Assembly (NCBI GenBank): GCA_020629315.1
Contig: JAHDDO010000010.1
Location: 1-62,720 of the forward strand
DNA length: 62,720 nucleotides
DNA from: Saprospiraceae bacterium
GTDB lineage: Bacteria > Bacteroidota > Bacteroidia > Chitinophagales > Saprospiraceae
Direction: 5' to 3'
The position numbers and the translations under genes were made by a program. Positions 46,420-55,126 of the stretch are shown here, one piece after another. The first letter of the stretch is position 1. Each line of letters starts with the position of its first letter. The notes under the pieces are model-generated. The model saw nothing but the letters and a program-made list of their open reading frames with translations, had not been told where the DNA came from and searched no databases.

Positions 46420-47952
46420 TTGAGTGACCTGTTTAATAATATAATCAAAACCTATCTTCGACTTAGATACCGACGTATCGACCGGTTTAAGAGTTTTCCT
46501 ATTTTAGCTCAGTTAGATGTTCTTGATGATATTCTTAATCATTGCCGCAACACTGAATTTGGCAACACTTGGAAATTTGATTCCATTCGTTCATATAACG
46601 AATTCAAACAACGAATGCCACTCTTCGAATACAATGATATTGCACCCTTCGTAAAACGAATGATGATGGGTGAACGCAATGTTTTGGCACCTGGAAAGAT
46701 TCAATGGTTTGCTAAGTCATCTGGTACTTCAAGTGACAAGAGCAAATTCATTCCCGTCACCAAACGATATCTGTATAACGGCCATATTAAAAGCAGTTGG
46801 GACTCGGCTACCTTGCTTTATCATCAAGACCCAAATCTTAAGATTTTTGCTGAAAAAAATTTAATAATGGGAGGTACAGTGCAATCGTATGATGCGCACC
46901 CTTCGACCATGTATGGCGATATTTCAGGTATAATTATTCATAATATGCCATCTGTCGGTAGACCTTTTTATACGCCAGATTTTGAGACCGCATTATTAGC
47001 CAATTGGGATGAAAAAATAGATCGAATGGTCAAGCAAGCGAGTGAACAAGATGTGGTTATGTTTGGTGGCGTGCCTACCTGGGTCATAGTATTATTTGAG
47101 GCTTTGCTGGATCATACAGGAAAATCAAGTATTACAGATATTTGGCCAAATGTAAATACCTATGTGCACGGCGGGGTTAGTATGGAGCCATATAAGAACC
47201 AAATACGACGGTATATTCCGAAAGAAGACTTTAGGTTGGTCGAAGCTTACAACGCCAGTGAAGGGTATTTTGCCTTACAGGATGATAGTAAAGATGAAGG
47301 GATGTTGTTATTGCTAGACAACTCAGTCTTTTATGAATTTATACCCTTAGAGGCATTAGATGATGCTGGCCAAAATGCAGTTATGATTGATGGCGTGGAA
47401 GAAGGAAAAACCTATGCTCTGGTTATTTCCAATCCATCAGGCTTGGTTAGATACCTTATTGGTGACACTATTCAATTTACGTCATTGGACCCCTTTCGAA
47501 TTAAAGTAGTAGGTCGTACCCAGCATTATATAAACGTCTTTGGAGAAGAAGTGATGGTTACTAATACGGACCAAGCTTTAGCAATGGCTTGCCATAAATT
47601 TGGTGTCGAAGTGAGAGACTATACGGTAGCACCCATCTTTTTAACGGCACCAGGAAAAGGCGGGCACGAATGGGCGATAGAGTTTGTTAGCCCTCCAGAT
47701 GATATCTTAGCATTTGAGACGTATTTGGATCAGAGTATGCAAGAGGTAAATTCAGACTATGAAGCGAAAAGATATAAAGGAATGGCATTGGACAAACTAA
47801 AAATCAATATAGTACCAAAGGATGGGTTTAATGATTGGCTACGTCAAAAAGGAAAAATTGGTGGCCAAAGTAAAATTCCAAGATTGTCTAATAAACGAGA
47901 TTTTCTCGAACAGATAGTGTCATCTCCTAAAGGCCTTAGACATGATGGATGA
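46420..47952 (+). CDS. GH3 family (auxin-responsive-like) acyl-adenylating protein
   Basis: A 510-residue cytoplasmic protein of the GH3 family within the ANL (adenylate-forming) superfamily. The ATP-binding element 'FAKSSGTSSDKSKFIPVT' near residue 95 is clear, and 'YNASEGYFALQDD' plus 'YLIGDTIQFT' match later adenylation motifs. Plant GH3 enzymes join amino acids to hormones; bacterial substrates are unknown. The start is a TTG at 46420, since no in-frame ATG precedes the conserved N-terminus. It overlaps the next small gene by 11 bp, starting a run of cotranscribed genes up to 50960. Confidence 0.85.
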   Translation: MSDLFNNIIKTYLRLRYRRIDRFKSFPILAQLDVLDDILNHCRNTEFGNTWKFDSIRSYNEFKQRMPLFEYNDIAPFVKRMMMGERNVLAPGKIQWFAKSSGTSSDKSKFIPVTKRYLYNGHIKSSWDSATLLYHQDPNLKIFAEKNLIMGGTVQSYDAHPSTMYGDISGIIIHNMPSVGRPFYTPDFETALLANWDEKIDRMVKQASEQDVVMFGGVPTWVIVLFEALLDHTGKSSITDIWPNVNTYVHGGVSMEPYKNQIRRYIPKEDFRLVEAYNASEGYFALQDDSKDEGMLLLLDNSVFYEFIPLEALDDAGQNAVMIDGVEEGKTYALVISNPSGLVRYLIGDTIQFTSLDPFRIKVVGRTQHYINVFGEEVMVTNTDQALAMACHKFGVEVRDYTVAPIFLTAPGKGGHEWAIEFVSPPDDILAFETYLDQSMQEVNSDYEAKRYKGMALDKLKINIVPKDGFNDWLRQKGKIGGQSKIPRLSNKRDFLEQIVSSPKGLRHDG

Positions 47953-48232
47953 TGGGTTTAAAGCTATGTTGAATCAATCATTAGATGAGCAAGAAATGCT
48001 TCAAATGATAGAAGAGAGAGTTGCGCTAATGTTGGATACAGAACCTGAACTTTTAATGAGTTATATGTATAGAATGGATGTATTAGAAGTCCATATCAAG
48101 CAGGCAATGTCATTACATCCTGATCACACACTAGCGAGTGCTTTTGCGCAGTTAATCTGGAATCGTCAAAAAGAACGACTAGCTATGCGAAAGCGGTTTA
48201 AACAAGATCCAATAGAAGGCTGGGAATACTAG
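47942..48232 (+). CDS. Small hypothetical protein
   Basis: A 96-residue, mostly helical, charged protein with no signal peptide, membrane segment or known motif. It begins inside the GH3 gene (11-bp overlap) and ends 1 bp before recO, so it is almost certainly translated as part of this transcript. Met- and Leu-rich helices (residues 10-70) suggest a small helical bundle. Function unknown. Confidence 0.7.
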   Translation: MMDDGFKAMLNQSLDEQEMLQMIEERVALMLDTEPELLMSYMYRMDVLEVHIKQAMSLHPDHTLASAFAQLIWNRQKERLAMRKRFKQDPIEGWEY

Positions 48233-48233
48233 T

Positions 48234-48956
48234 ATGAAGAAGACGCAAGGTGTAATTTTACGTTCAGTAAAGTATGGTGAAAGTAGCTTAATACTGGATC
48301 TTTACTCGCTTGACGAAGGCCGTCAATCCTTCATTATTAGTGGTGTTCGATCCAAGAAAAAGAACCGATCGTCTGTCTTTCAATTAATGCAATGGATTGA
48401 CCTAGTTTACTATCCAGCAAAAGGAGACCAATTGCGTCGGATTAAAGAAGCCAATATAGTTAAACCTTATAAACGTATACTTTCTGATGTATCCCTTACG
48501 GCAATAGCCACGTTAATTACTGATTTTTTGCGCCAATCCGTAAGAGAAGGTGAGGCCAATCCACAGTTATACAACTTTCTTTTTGGACAATACTATTTAT
48601 TAGATGAGCAGGTAGATATACCCGCTAATTTTCATATCCATTTTCTATTTAGCTTGAGTGGCTTCATAGGGATATTACCCCAGATAACGGAATATGATAG
48701 AGGAAAACTATTCAATATTCAAGAAGCGGCCTATGTTAAAGATACTGGCGAATGGAATCCATATTTATTAGATGAAAGACTCAGTGAGATTTGGTACCGA
48801 TTTTTATCTCAAATAGAAAAGGGGGCCATGGAGATCAAAATTGATAGGAAGCTCCGAATGGCAATTCTGGAGGCTCTTTCTAAGTATTATGGCTATCATC
48901 TTGAAAATTTCAATAATCCTAAATCACTCGAGATATTTAAAGTTATTTTTGCCTAA
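48234..48956 (+). CDS. recO: DNA repair protein RecO
   Basis: A 240-residue RecO: an N-terminal OB fold ('KTQGVILRSVKYGESSLILDLYSLDEGRQSFIISGVRSKK', with the conserved Lys/Arg-rich end) followed by helical domains. RecO loads RecA onto SSB-coated DNA in the RecFOR pathway. The length fits the family. The Cys4 zinc motif of some RecO proteins is absent, as in many Bacteroidota. It lies between the small unknown gene (1 bp) and the E1 gene (18 bp). Confidence 0.9.
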   Translation: MKKTQGVILRSVKYGESSLILDLYSLDEGRQSFIISGVRSKKKNRSSVFQLMQWIDLVYYPAKGDQLRRIKEANIVKPYKRILSDVSLTAIATLITDFLRQSVREGEANPQLYNFLFGQYYLLDEQVDIPANFHIHFLFSLSGFIGILPQITEYDRGKLFNIQEAAYVKDTGEWNPYLLDERLSEIWYRFLSQIEKGAMEIKIDRKLRMAILEALSKYYGYHLENFNNPKSLEIFKVIFA

Positions 48957-48974
48957 TTAGATAAAGACAAATCT

Positions 48975-50960
48975 ATGAGCAGTCGAATGATCTTCGAGAA
49001 GAAAAGCACCTCAAAAGCCAATATGCTTTCATTATACGAGGCTATGCTTAGACCAAGAATAATAGAGGAAAAAATGCTTTCGCTACTTCGTCAAGGGAAG
49101 ATATCAAAATGGTTTTCTGGTATAGGACAAGAAGCGATTGCAGTGGGTTGCACCATGGCCTTGACCGAGGATGAAATGATTTTCCCAATGCACCGAAATT
49201 TAGGCGTGTTTACCACAAGAGGCATTCCGTTGCGAAAGTTATTAGCTCAATGGCAAGGTGCTGAATCTGGCTTTACAAAGGGCAGAGATAGATCCTTCCA
49301 TTTTGGTACTGCAGATTATAATATCACCGGAATGATTTCCCACTTGGGAGCCCAATTATCATTAGCAGCCGGTGTTGCTTTGGCGCATAAATTAAGAAAG
49401 CAAAATAAGATAGCCTTAGCTTTTACAGGGGAGGGTGGCACTAGTGAAGGCGAATTTCATGAAGCTTTAAATATGGCTGCGGTGTGGCAATTACCCGTGA
49501 TATTTGTCATTGAAAATAATGGCTATGGTTTATCTACACCCACTTCAGAGCAATATAGATGTACCGATTTAGCAGATAAAGGTATTGGGTATGGTATGGA
49601 ATCCCACATACTGGACGGTAACAATGTATTGGAAGTGTACCAGACCATAGATCGCATAGCCAAACGGATCCGTAAAAAACCAGCACCCGTATTAATTGAA
49701 TGTAAAACATTCCGGATGCGGGGCCATGAAGAAGCCTCAGGAACTAAATATGTACCTAAAAAATTAATGGATGATTGGGCTAAAAAGGACCCCATTGCGA
49801 ATTATGAAGCGTATTTGCTTCAGCAAAAGGTACTAACTGAAGATGGGGTTACGGAGTTACGTAAAAGCATTAAAAAAGAAATAGACGAAACGGTTCGAAA
49901 TAGCTTCAGCAATGAACCTATAGAGGCATCTAGTTCGAAAGAGCTTGCAGATGTTTTTATCCCATCAAAGAATGCAGAAGTAGCCCCTAAAAAGTCTGTA
50001 AAAAAAATGCGTTTCATCGATGCGATTTCTGACGGATTAGAAACTGCAATGAAAAAAAATAAAGAGTTGGTCCTTATGGGTCAAGATATTGCAGAATATG
50101 GTGGTGTATTCAAAATTACAGATGGGTTTTGGAAGAAGTTTGGTTTAGACAGAGTACGAAATACACCGATCTGTGAAAGTGCTGTGCTAGGTATAGCTAT
50201 GGGTTTATCACTCAGAGGTATACCTTCTATGGTTGAAATGCAATTTTCTGATTTTGTAAGCTGTGGTTTTAATCAGATAGTGAACAACATAGCCAAAGTC
50301 CATTATCGATGGGGTGCTGGGGTTAACACTGTGATTCGCATGCCGACAGGTGGCGGGATGGCAGCAGGCCCTTTCCATTCGCAAAGTACAGAGGCTTGGT
50401 TTACACATACACCTGGATTAAAGATCGTTTATCCTTCTACACCATATGATGCAAAAGGATTGTTATTAGCGTCCTTTGCAGACCCTAATCCGGTACTATT
50501 CTTTGAACACAAAGCCTTGTATAGAAGTCTTGAAGCAGAGGTCCCTAAATCATACTATACGATTCCAATTGGGAAGGCAAGAATGGCCAGAACAGGATCG
50601 GAATGCACAATCATTACGTATGGTCAAGGTGTTATATGGGCTGAAGAAGTCGTTGCATCGATGGGCTGTGATGCAGAGATATTGGATTTAAGGACATTAT
50701 CGCCATTGGATTACCCGAGTATCGATAAGAGTGTGATTAAAACGAATAGGGTAATTATTCTCCATGAGGATGTAGAATTTGGAGGTATTGGCGGCGAATT
50801 AGCGGCCTATATTTCTGAACATTTATTCGAATATTTGGATGCACCGGTAATGCGGTCGGCCTCATTAAATACCCCAATCCCTTTTGCAAAGGAATTAGAG
50901 GACAACTATTTCCCTAAAGAGCGGTTTAAATCAAGTCTTGAGAAACTAATTAATTATTAG
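48975..50960 (+). CDS. Fused E1 alpha/beta of a 2-oxoacid dehydrogenase
   Basis: A 661-residue fusion of both E1 subunits. The alpha part (about 15-320) has the thiamine diphosphate site from 'GEGGTSEGEFHEALNMA' to 'ENNGYGLSTPT'. The beta part (about 340-661) has 'RFIDAISDGLETAM', 'NTPICESAVLGIAMGLSLRG' and 'HEDVEFGGIGGELAA'. It decarboxylates a branched-chain or related 2-oxoacid and passes the acyl group to lipoyl E2. The fused form is common in Bacteroidota. E2 and E3 genes are not in this window. A terminator follows 13 bp after the stop. Confidence 0.9.
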   Translation: MSSRMIFEKKSTSKANMLSLYEAMLRPRIIEEKMLSLLRQGKISKWFSGIGQEAIAVGCTMALTEDEMIFPMHRNLGVFTTRGIPLRKLLAQWQGAESGFTKGRDRSFHFGTADYNITGMISHLGAQLSLAAGVALAHKLRKQNKIALAFTGEGGTSEGEFHEALNMAAVWQLPVIFVIENNGYGLSTPTSEQYRCTDLADKGIGYGMESHILDGNNVLEVYQTIDRIAKRIRKKPAPVLIECKTFRMRGHEEASGTKYVPKKLMDDWAKKDPIANYEAYLLQQKVLTEDGVTELRKSIKKEIDETVRNSFSNEPIEASSSKELADVFIPSKNAEVAPKKSVKKMRFIDAISDGLETAMKKNKELVLMGQDIAEYGGVFKITDGFWKKFGLDRVRNTPICESAVLGIAMGLSLRGIPSMVEMQFSDFVSCGFNQIVNNIAKVHYRWGAGVNTVIRMPTGGGMAAGPFHSQSTEAWFTHTPGLKIVYPSTPYDAKGLLLASFADPNPVLFFEHKALYRSLEAEVPKSYYTIPIGKARMARTGSECTIITYGQGVIWAEEVVASMGCDAEILDLRTLSPLDYPSIDKSVIKTNRVIILHEDVEFGGIGGELAAYISEHLFEYLDAPVMRSASLNTPIPFAKELEDNYFPKERFKSSLEKLINY

Positions 50961-50973
50961 ATTTGCAGGTCGG

Positions 50974-50998
50974 AATAGTAAGTTAGCTTACTATTTTT
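50974..50998 (+). terminator. Rho-independent terminator
   Basis: AATAGTAAG (50974-50982) pairs perfectly with CTTACTATT (50987-50995) around TTAG, with a T-run at 50994-50998. It ends the GH3-recO-E1 transcript. Confidence 0.82.
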
Positions 50999-51144
50999 AA
51001 ATAAACCAGGTCTCAAAGAAAGCTACACTGATTTAGGCAGGCGTATAAGAGTACCAATGTCAAAGATTAGTGATCATACCATTTATTGTGCTTTTAAATA
51101 TAAGGGCGCAACATTTAAACAGATTTTTTTTGGGCCGTATTCAA

Positions 51145-51164
51145 AAAAGTATGCAAATACTTTT
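51145..51164. promoter_or_regulatory. Perfect inverted repeat upstream of the UnbV lipoprotein gene
   Basis: AAAAGTAT (51145-51152), GCAA, ATACTTTT (51157-51164). The right arm overlaps TACTTTTG (51158-51165), an exact TAnnTTTG -7 box 19 bp before the ATG at 51185. The arrangement would suit an operator over a promoter; the TTTG at 51129-51132 is 25 nt away, longer than ideal. Confidence 0.4.
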
Positions 51165-51184
51165 GGATTAAATCTTAAGAGCTA

Positions 51185-54100
51185 ATGAATCAATGTAAAG
51201 CATTTTCAAAGTTTGGGCTTTTCATTTTTTTGAGCCTGTTTCTTTGTATCTCTTGTGAAGACCAGGAAGCCAGTGTCGACTCAGGCGACAAGAAAGAAGA
51301 ACAATCAGTGAAGCAGCAATTTAGAGAACTGTCTTCTTCAAAATCAGGTATAAACTTCACAAATCAAGTAAAAGAAACCCCTTCTAAGCATATTGGCGTT
51401 TTTGATTATTACTATAATGGAGGTGGAGTAGCCGTGGGTGATATAAATAATGATGGATTAGATGACATCTTTTTTGCGGGTAATGATACTACTTCAGCCC
51501 TATATCTAAACAAGGGGAACTTGCGGTTTGAAGACATCACAAATTCAGCTGGGTTGACAAGCCCTAGGTGGGCGAATGGGGTTACTATGGTTGACATAAA
51601 CAAGGATGGAAATCTTGATATTTACATTTGTCATGGCGGTCCTTTTGGTGATGATTTTTCATTGATGAATGAATTATGGATTAATAATGGTGATCTTACA
51701 TTCACTGAAAAATCGAAATCCTATGGTTTAAATGATGGTTCAAGGTCTATTCAAGCTTCCTTCGCCGATTTTGACAAAGATGGGGACTTAGATATGTGGT
51801 TAAATAATCATGCAAGACGAAGAATTGGATCACAAGTTCAAGAGTTCTTTAAGAATATGGATTCTCGAGTTCCAGCTGATGAGATTCCTAAAATGAAGAA
51901 TAAATATTACGAAAACTTAGGCGGCCAGTTTTATGAGAAGTCGGAAGCCTTAGGGGTGGATGATGTAGCTTTTGGCTTAGGCTTAGTTACTGCAGATCTC
52001 AATGATGATGGATGGCTCGATGTTTATGTAGCTAACGACTATTTTATTCCAGATTTTTATTACATCAATAACAAAAAAGGAGGCTTCGAGCAGCAAAATA
52101 AATTATTGACCGATCATCAATCCTATTATTCGATGGGAACAGATGCAGCTGATTTCAATAACGATGGCATGCTTGATTTGGCAGTAGTTGATATGACTCC
52201 TAGTGATCATGTTAGAAACAAGGTATTGATGGCTTCCATGAATGTAGAACTTTCCCGTTACCTAACAGATGTTATGAAGTACCCTGACCAGTTTATGTTT
52301 AATAGCTTTTATCTTAATAGAGGTCAAGGTAAACTTTCTGATATCGCTCATTTACTGGGTGTTTCTATGACCGAGTGGTCTTGGTCACCACTACTTGCCG
52401 ATTTCGATTTAGATGGTTATAAGGATTACTTTGTAAGCAATGGCTTTTATAGAGATACCAGAAATAATGACTACATCAAAAAGATTGATGACTTTGAGGC
52501 CCAGATGGGGCGAGATATGACTCCAGAAGAGATGTTTGAAAAGATTTTGGAGACACCTTCCACTCCAGTGATGAATAATCTTTTCAAGAATTATGGCGGC
52601 CAAAATTTTGTAGATGTAACGGACAGCTGGGGTATTAAAACACCTACTTTTTCGGCCGGTGCTGCATATAGCGATTTAGATAATGATGGTGACCTTGATA
52701 TTATATGTAATAACCTAGGGAGTCCAGCGACTATTCTAGAAAATCTTAATCCAAATAATCATAATCATTTGGCGATTATTCTAAAAGATGAAGTAAATCC
52801 TTCTTCTGTTTATCATGCTAAAGTGTATGTAACCACGGATGGTACAAGACAGCGTTATGATTACAACTTTACTAGAGGGTATGAATCTCATGTTTCTGAA
52901 AAATTAATTATTGGTTTAGGCAATGCTGAGAAGGTGGAAAAAGTAGAAGTTGAATACCTGTCTGGTGAATTTATGGCTGTAGATAATATTAAGATCAATG
53001 AAACCAATGTGATTACAAAAGGCCAGTATATGGCTCGAGTGCAACCTAAAGAAAAACCACGACCTAAACTTTTAGATATTTCAAGACGAATTAATAATTT
53101 CAATTTCTCACATAGTGAGATTCCGTTTGACGATTTCGAAAAAGAAATCTTACTACCCCATAAATACTCCAATATGGGTCCATGCGTGGCTGTAGGAGAT
53201 CTGAATGGTGATAATTTAGATGATTTTTTCTTGGGTGGATCTTCTGATTTTCCAGGACAAATTATCCTTCAAGCAAATCAAACATTTGTTGAGAAATCAA
53301 ACCCTGCATTCATTTTGGATAAAGCATATGAAGACATCGGTGCTGTATTTTTTGATTGTGATAGCGATGGTGATCTTGATTTGTATGTAGCTAGTGGAGG
53401 AGGTGGAGAAATTACAAATCCGGAATTACTAAAAGATCGATTATATCTCAATAATGGTGATGGAACTTTTGAATCATCAGTAGGCATAATTCCCGACGTG
53501 AAATCTAGTACTTCAGCTTTAGTCATCGCAGATTTTAATGGCGATAAAAAAGACGATATTTTAGTGGGTGGGCGTAATGTTCCAGGTGAATATCCTTTGC
53601 CGGCTCAATCTTATCTTATGATTCGTGAAGGAAGTACGTTTGTCGATAAAACCAATGATTTTTTTGGTAAAGATGGACTACCAGGGATGATAACTGAAAT
53701 GGTTTATGAAGATTTAAATGGTGATGGTGCTAAGGAATTAGTAGTAGTATCTGAATGGGATGCACCAGCTATCTATGAAAAGAAAGGAAACTCTTTTGCA
53801 AAAACACAAATCAAGACTTTTGAAAAGTATAAGGGTTGGTGGCAAGCTGTAAATAGCATAGACGTCGATAATGACGGAGATCTGGACTTAGTTTTTGGAA
53901 ATCTTGGAAAAAACAACAAATTCCAACCTAGTTCTAAAAAACCTCTTGGTGTTTTAGCGTCCGATTTTGATAAAAACGGCACACACGATATCGTCTTAAC
54001 GAAGCCTTATAAAGATAGGATAGTGCCAGTGAGAGGCAAGGAGTGTAGTACAGAGCAAATGCCTTTTTTACAAGAGAAATATGAAAGCTATGCTGACTTT

Positions 54101-54547
54101 GCCAATTCTTCTGTGTATGAAATCTTAGGCGAAGAAAATATTGAAGAAGCTAGTGAATTTGAAGTAACTACTTTTGCCCATTACATGGCCATCAATGACA
54201 ATGGTAATTTCAAACTTTCTGAACTGCCATTTGAAACGCAATTAGCCCCTATCCGAGCTATGGTCGTAGAAGATTTTAATGGAGATGGAAATGCTGATGT
54301 TTTCTGTGCTGGAAATATTACCGAAACCGAACCAGAAACTACAGCCTACGATGCTGGAATGGGTGTTTTACTATTAGGTGATGGTAAAGGGGGATTTACT
54401 ACCAATCAATCGTTTGAATTTACGGGATCTGTTTGCAATGGAAATGTGACAGATATGGAAAACATACGATTGGGGGCGCAACAAAAAGGCATTATTGTTG
54501 GAAATAATAATGCGACTGTTCAGTTATTAGTATCGACTAAAACCTAG
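51185..54547 (+). CDS. VCBS/FG-GAP repeat lipoprotein with ASPIC/UnbV domain (copy 1)
   Basis: A 1120-residue outer-surface lipoprotein (lipobox 'LCISC', Cys24). Residues about 60-525 form FG-GAP/VCBS beta-propeller repeats with calcium loops such as 'DINNDGLDDIFFAGND' and 'DVDNDGDLDLVFGNLG'. An ASPIC/UnbV domain follows (about 535-610, 'NHLAIILKD...VYVTTDGTRQRY'), then a second set of propeller repeats (about 660-1110). Such proteins are abundant in marine Bacteroidota, often near SusC/SusD genes, and their role in polymer binding or surface structure is unproven. It is paralogous along its length to the protein at 55127. The gene at 54560 follows by 12 bp. Confidence 0.88.
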   Translation: MNQCKAFSKFGLFIFLSLFLCISCEDQEASVDSGDKKEEQSVKQQFRELSSSKSGINFTNQVKETPSKHIGVFDYYYNGGGVAVGDINNDGLDDIFFAGNDTTSALYLNKGNLRFEDITNSAGLTSPRWANGVTMVDINKDGNLDIYICHGGPFGDDFSLMNELWINNGDLTFTEKSKSYGLNDGSRSIQASFADFDKDGDLDMWLNNHARRRIGSQVQEFFKNMDSRVPADEIPKMKNKYYENLGGQFYEKSEALGVDDVAFGLGLVTADLNDDGWLDVYVANDYFIPDFYYINNKKGGFEQQNKLLTDHQSYYSMGTDAADFNNDGMLDLAVVDMTPSDHVRNKVLMASMNVELSRYLTDVMKYPDQFMFNSFYLNRGQGKLSDIAHLLGVSMTEWSWSPLLADFDLDGYKDYFVSNGFYRDTRNNDYIKKIDDFEAQMGRDMTPEEMFEKILETPSTPVMNNLFKNYGGQNFVDVTDSWGIKTPTFSAGAAYSDLDNDGDLDIICNNLGSPATILENLNPNNHNHLAIILKDEVNPSSVYHAKVYVTTDGTRQRYDYNFTRGYESHVSEKLIIGLGNAEKVEKVEVEYLSGEFMAVDNIKINETNVITKGQYMARVQPKEKPRPKLLDISRRINNFNFSHSEIPFDDFEKEILLPHKYSNMGPCVAVGDLNGDNLDDFFLGGSSDFPGQIILQANQTFVEKSNPAFILDKAYEDIGAVFFDCDSDGDLDLYVASGGGGEITNPELLKDRLYLNNGDGTFESSVGIIPDVKSSTSALVIADFNGDKKDDILVGGRNVPGEYPLPAQSYLMIREGSTFVDKTNDFFGKDGLPGMITEMVYEDLNGDGAKELVVVSEWDAPAIYEKKGNSFAKTQIKTFEKYKGWWQAVNSIDVDNDGDLDLVFGNLGKNNKFQPSSKKPLGVLASDFDKNGTHDIVLTKPYKDRIVPVRGKECSTEQMPFLQEKYESYADFANSSVYEILGEENIEEASEFEVTTFAHYMAINDNGNFKLSELPFETQLAPIRAMVVEDFNGDGNADVFCAGNITETEPETTAYDAGMGVLLLGDGKGGFTTNQSFEFTGSVCNGNVTDMENIRLGAQQKGIIVGNNNATVQLLVSTKT

Positions 54548-54559
54548 AAATAATATAAT

Positions 54560-55108
54560 ATGGAATTAGGAAGCGTACACGCAAAGGTTGACAAGTACAA
54601 AGAAATTCTGAGTAATACGAAATCGTACAGACAAGATTGGCACGATCAACTTAAAAATAAAATATCCACTACCCTTGAAAAGATGATTAAAGAAACGGAT
54701 CTTCAGGCAAAGGTAGAAGTGCAAGATGAGATTGAAAATTTGGAAGTTATTATGCTGTCCCTTGGCTCTGATGATAGCGGTATCGCCGAAAAAATTCCTA
54801 ATTCAAACTCAAAAAGACCCTTCATAAAGTCCAATGGTTCTTTGATCTTTCAACAATTATTTAATGGTAAGGTAATGATAATGATAGCCTACCCATTTAT
54901 TGAAGGGTATGGGCAACCTAAACCACCTCGAATGGTTGAAATTGTTAGACCCCATGAATTGACAGAAGGATATATGATACGATACTTTAGTGAATTCCTT
55001 CAAGATGTGATCGAGTGGGAAGATTATGATGATGATGTACCAGAAAAAATGGGTATGTCTAATCCCATTGGATTTAAATCACAAAATATTATTACTGAAG
55101 AAAATTAA
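54560..55108 (+). CDS. Hypothetical acidic protein between the two UnbV lipoprotein genes
   Basis: A 182-residue protein with no signal peptide. The N-terminal 75 residues look helical and possibly coiled-coil ('KVDKYKEILSNTKSYRQDWHDQLKN'). The middle is beta-rich and hydrophobic ('LIFQQLFNGKVMIMIAYPF'), ending in an acidic run ('EWEDYDDDVPEK'). No family recognised. Its tight fit between paralogous surface lipoproteins (12 bp upstream, 18 bp downstream) points to one operon. Being cytoplasmic, it could be a chaperone or regulator for them (inference). Confidence 0.65.
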   Translation: MELGSVHAKVDKYKEILSNTKSYRQDWHDQLKNKISTTLEKMIKETDLQAKVEVQDEIENLEVIMLSLGSDDSGIAEKIPNSNSKRPFIKSNGSLIFQQLFNGKVMIMIAYPFIEGYGQPKPPRMVEIVRPHELTEGYMIRYFSEFLQDVIEWEDYDDDVPEKMGMSNPIGFKSQNIITEEN

Positions 55109-55126
55109 TACCGCCCATCGACTCTT

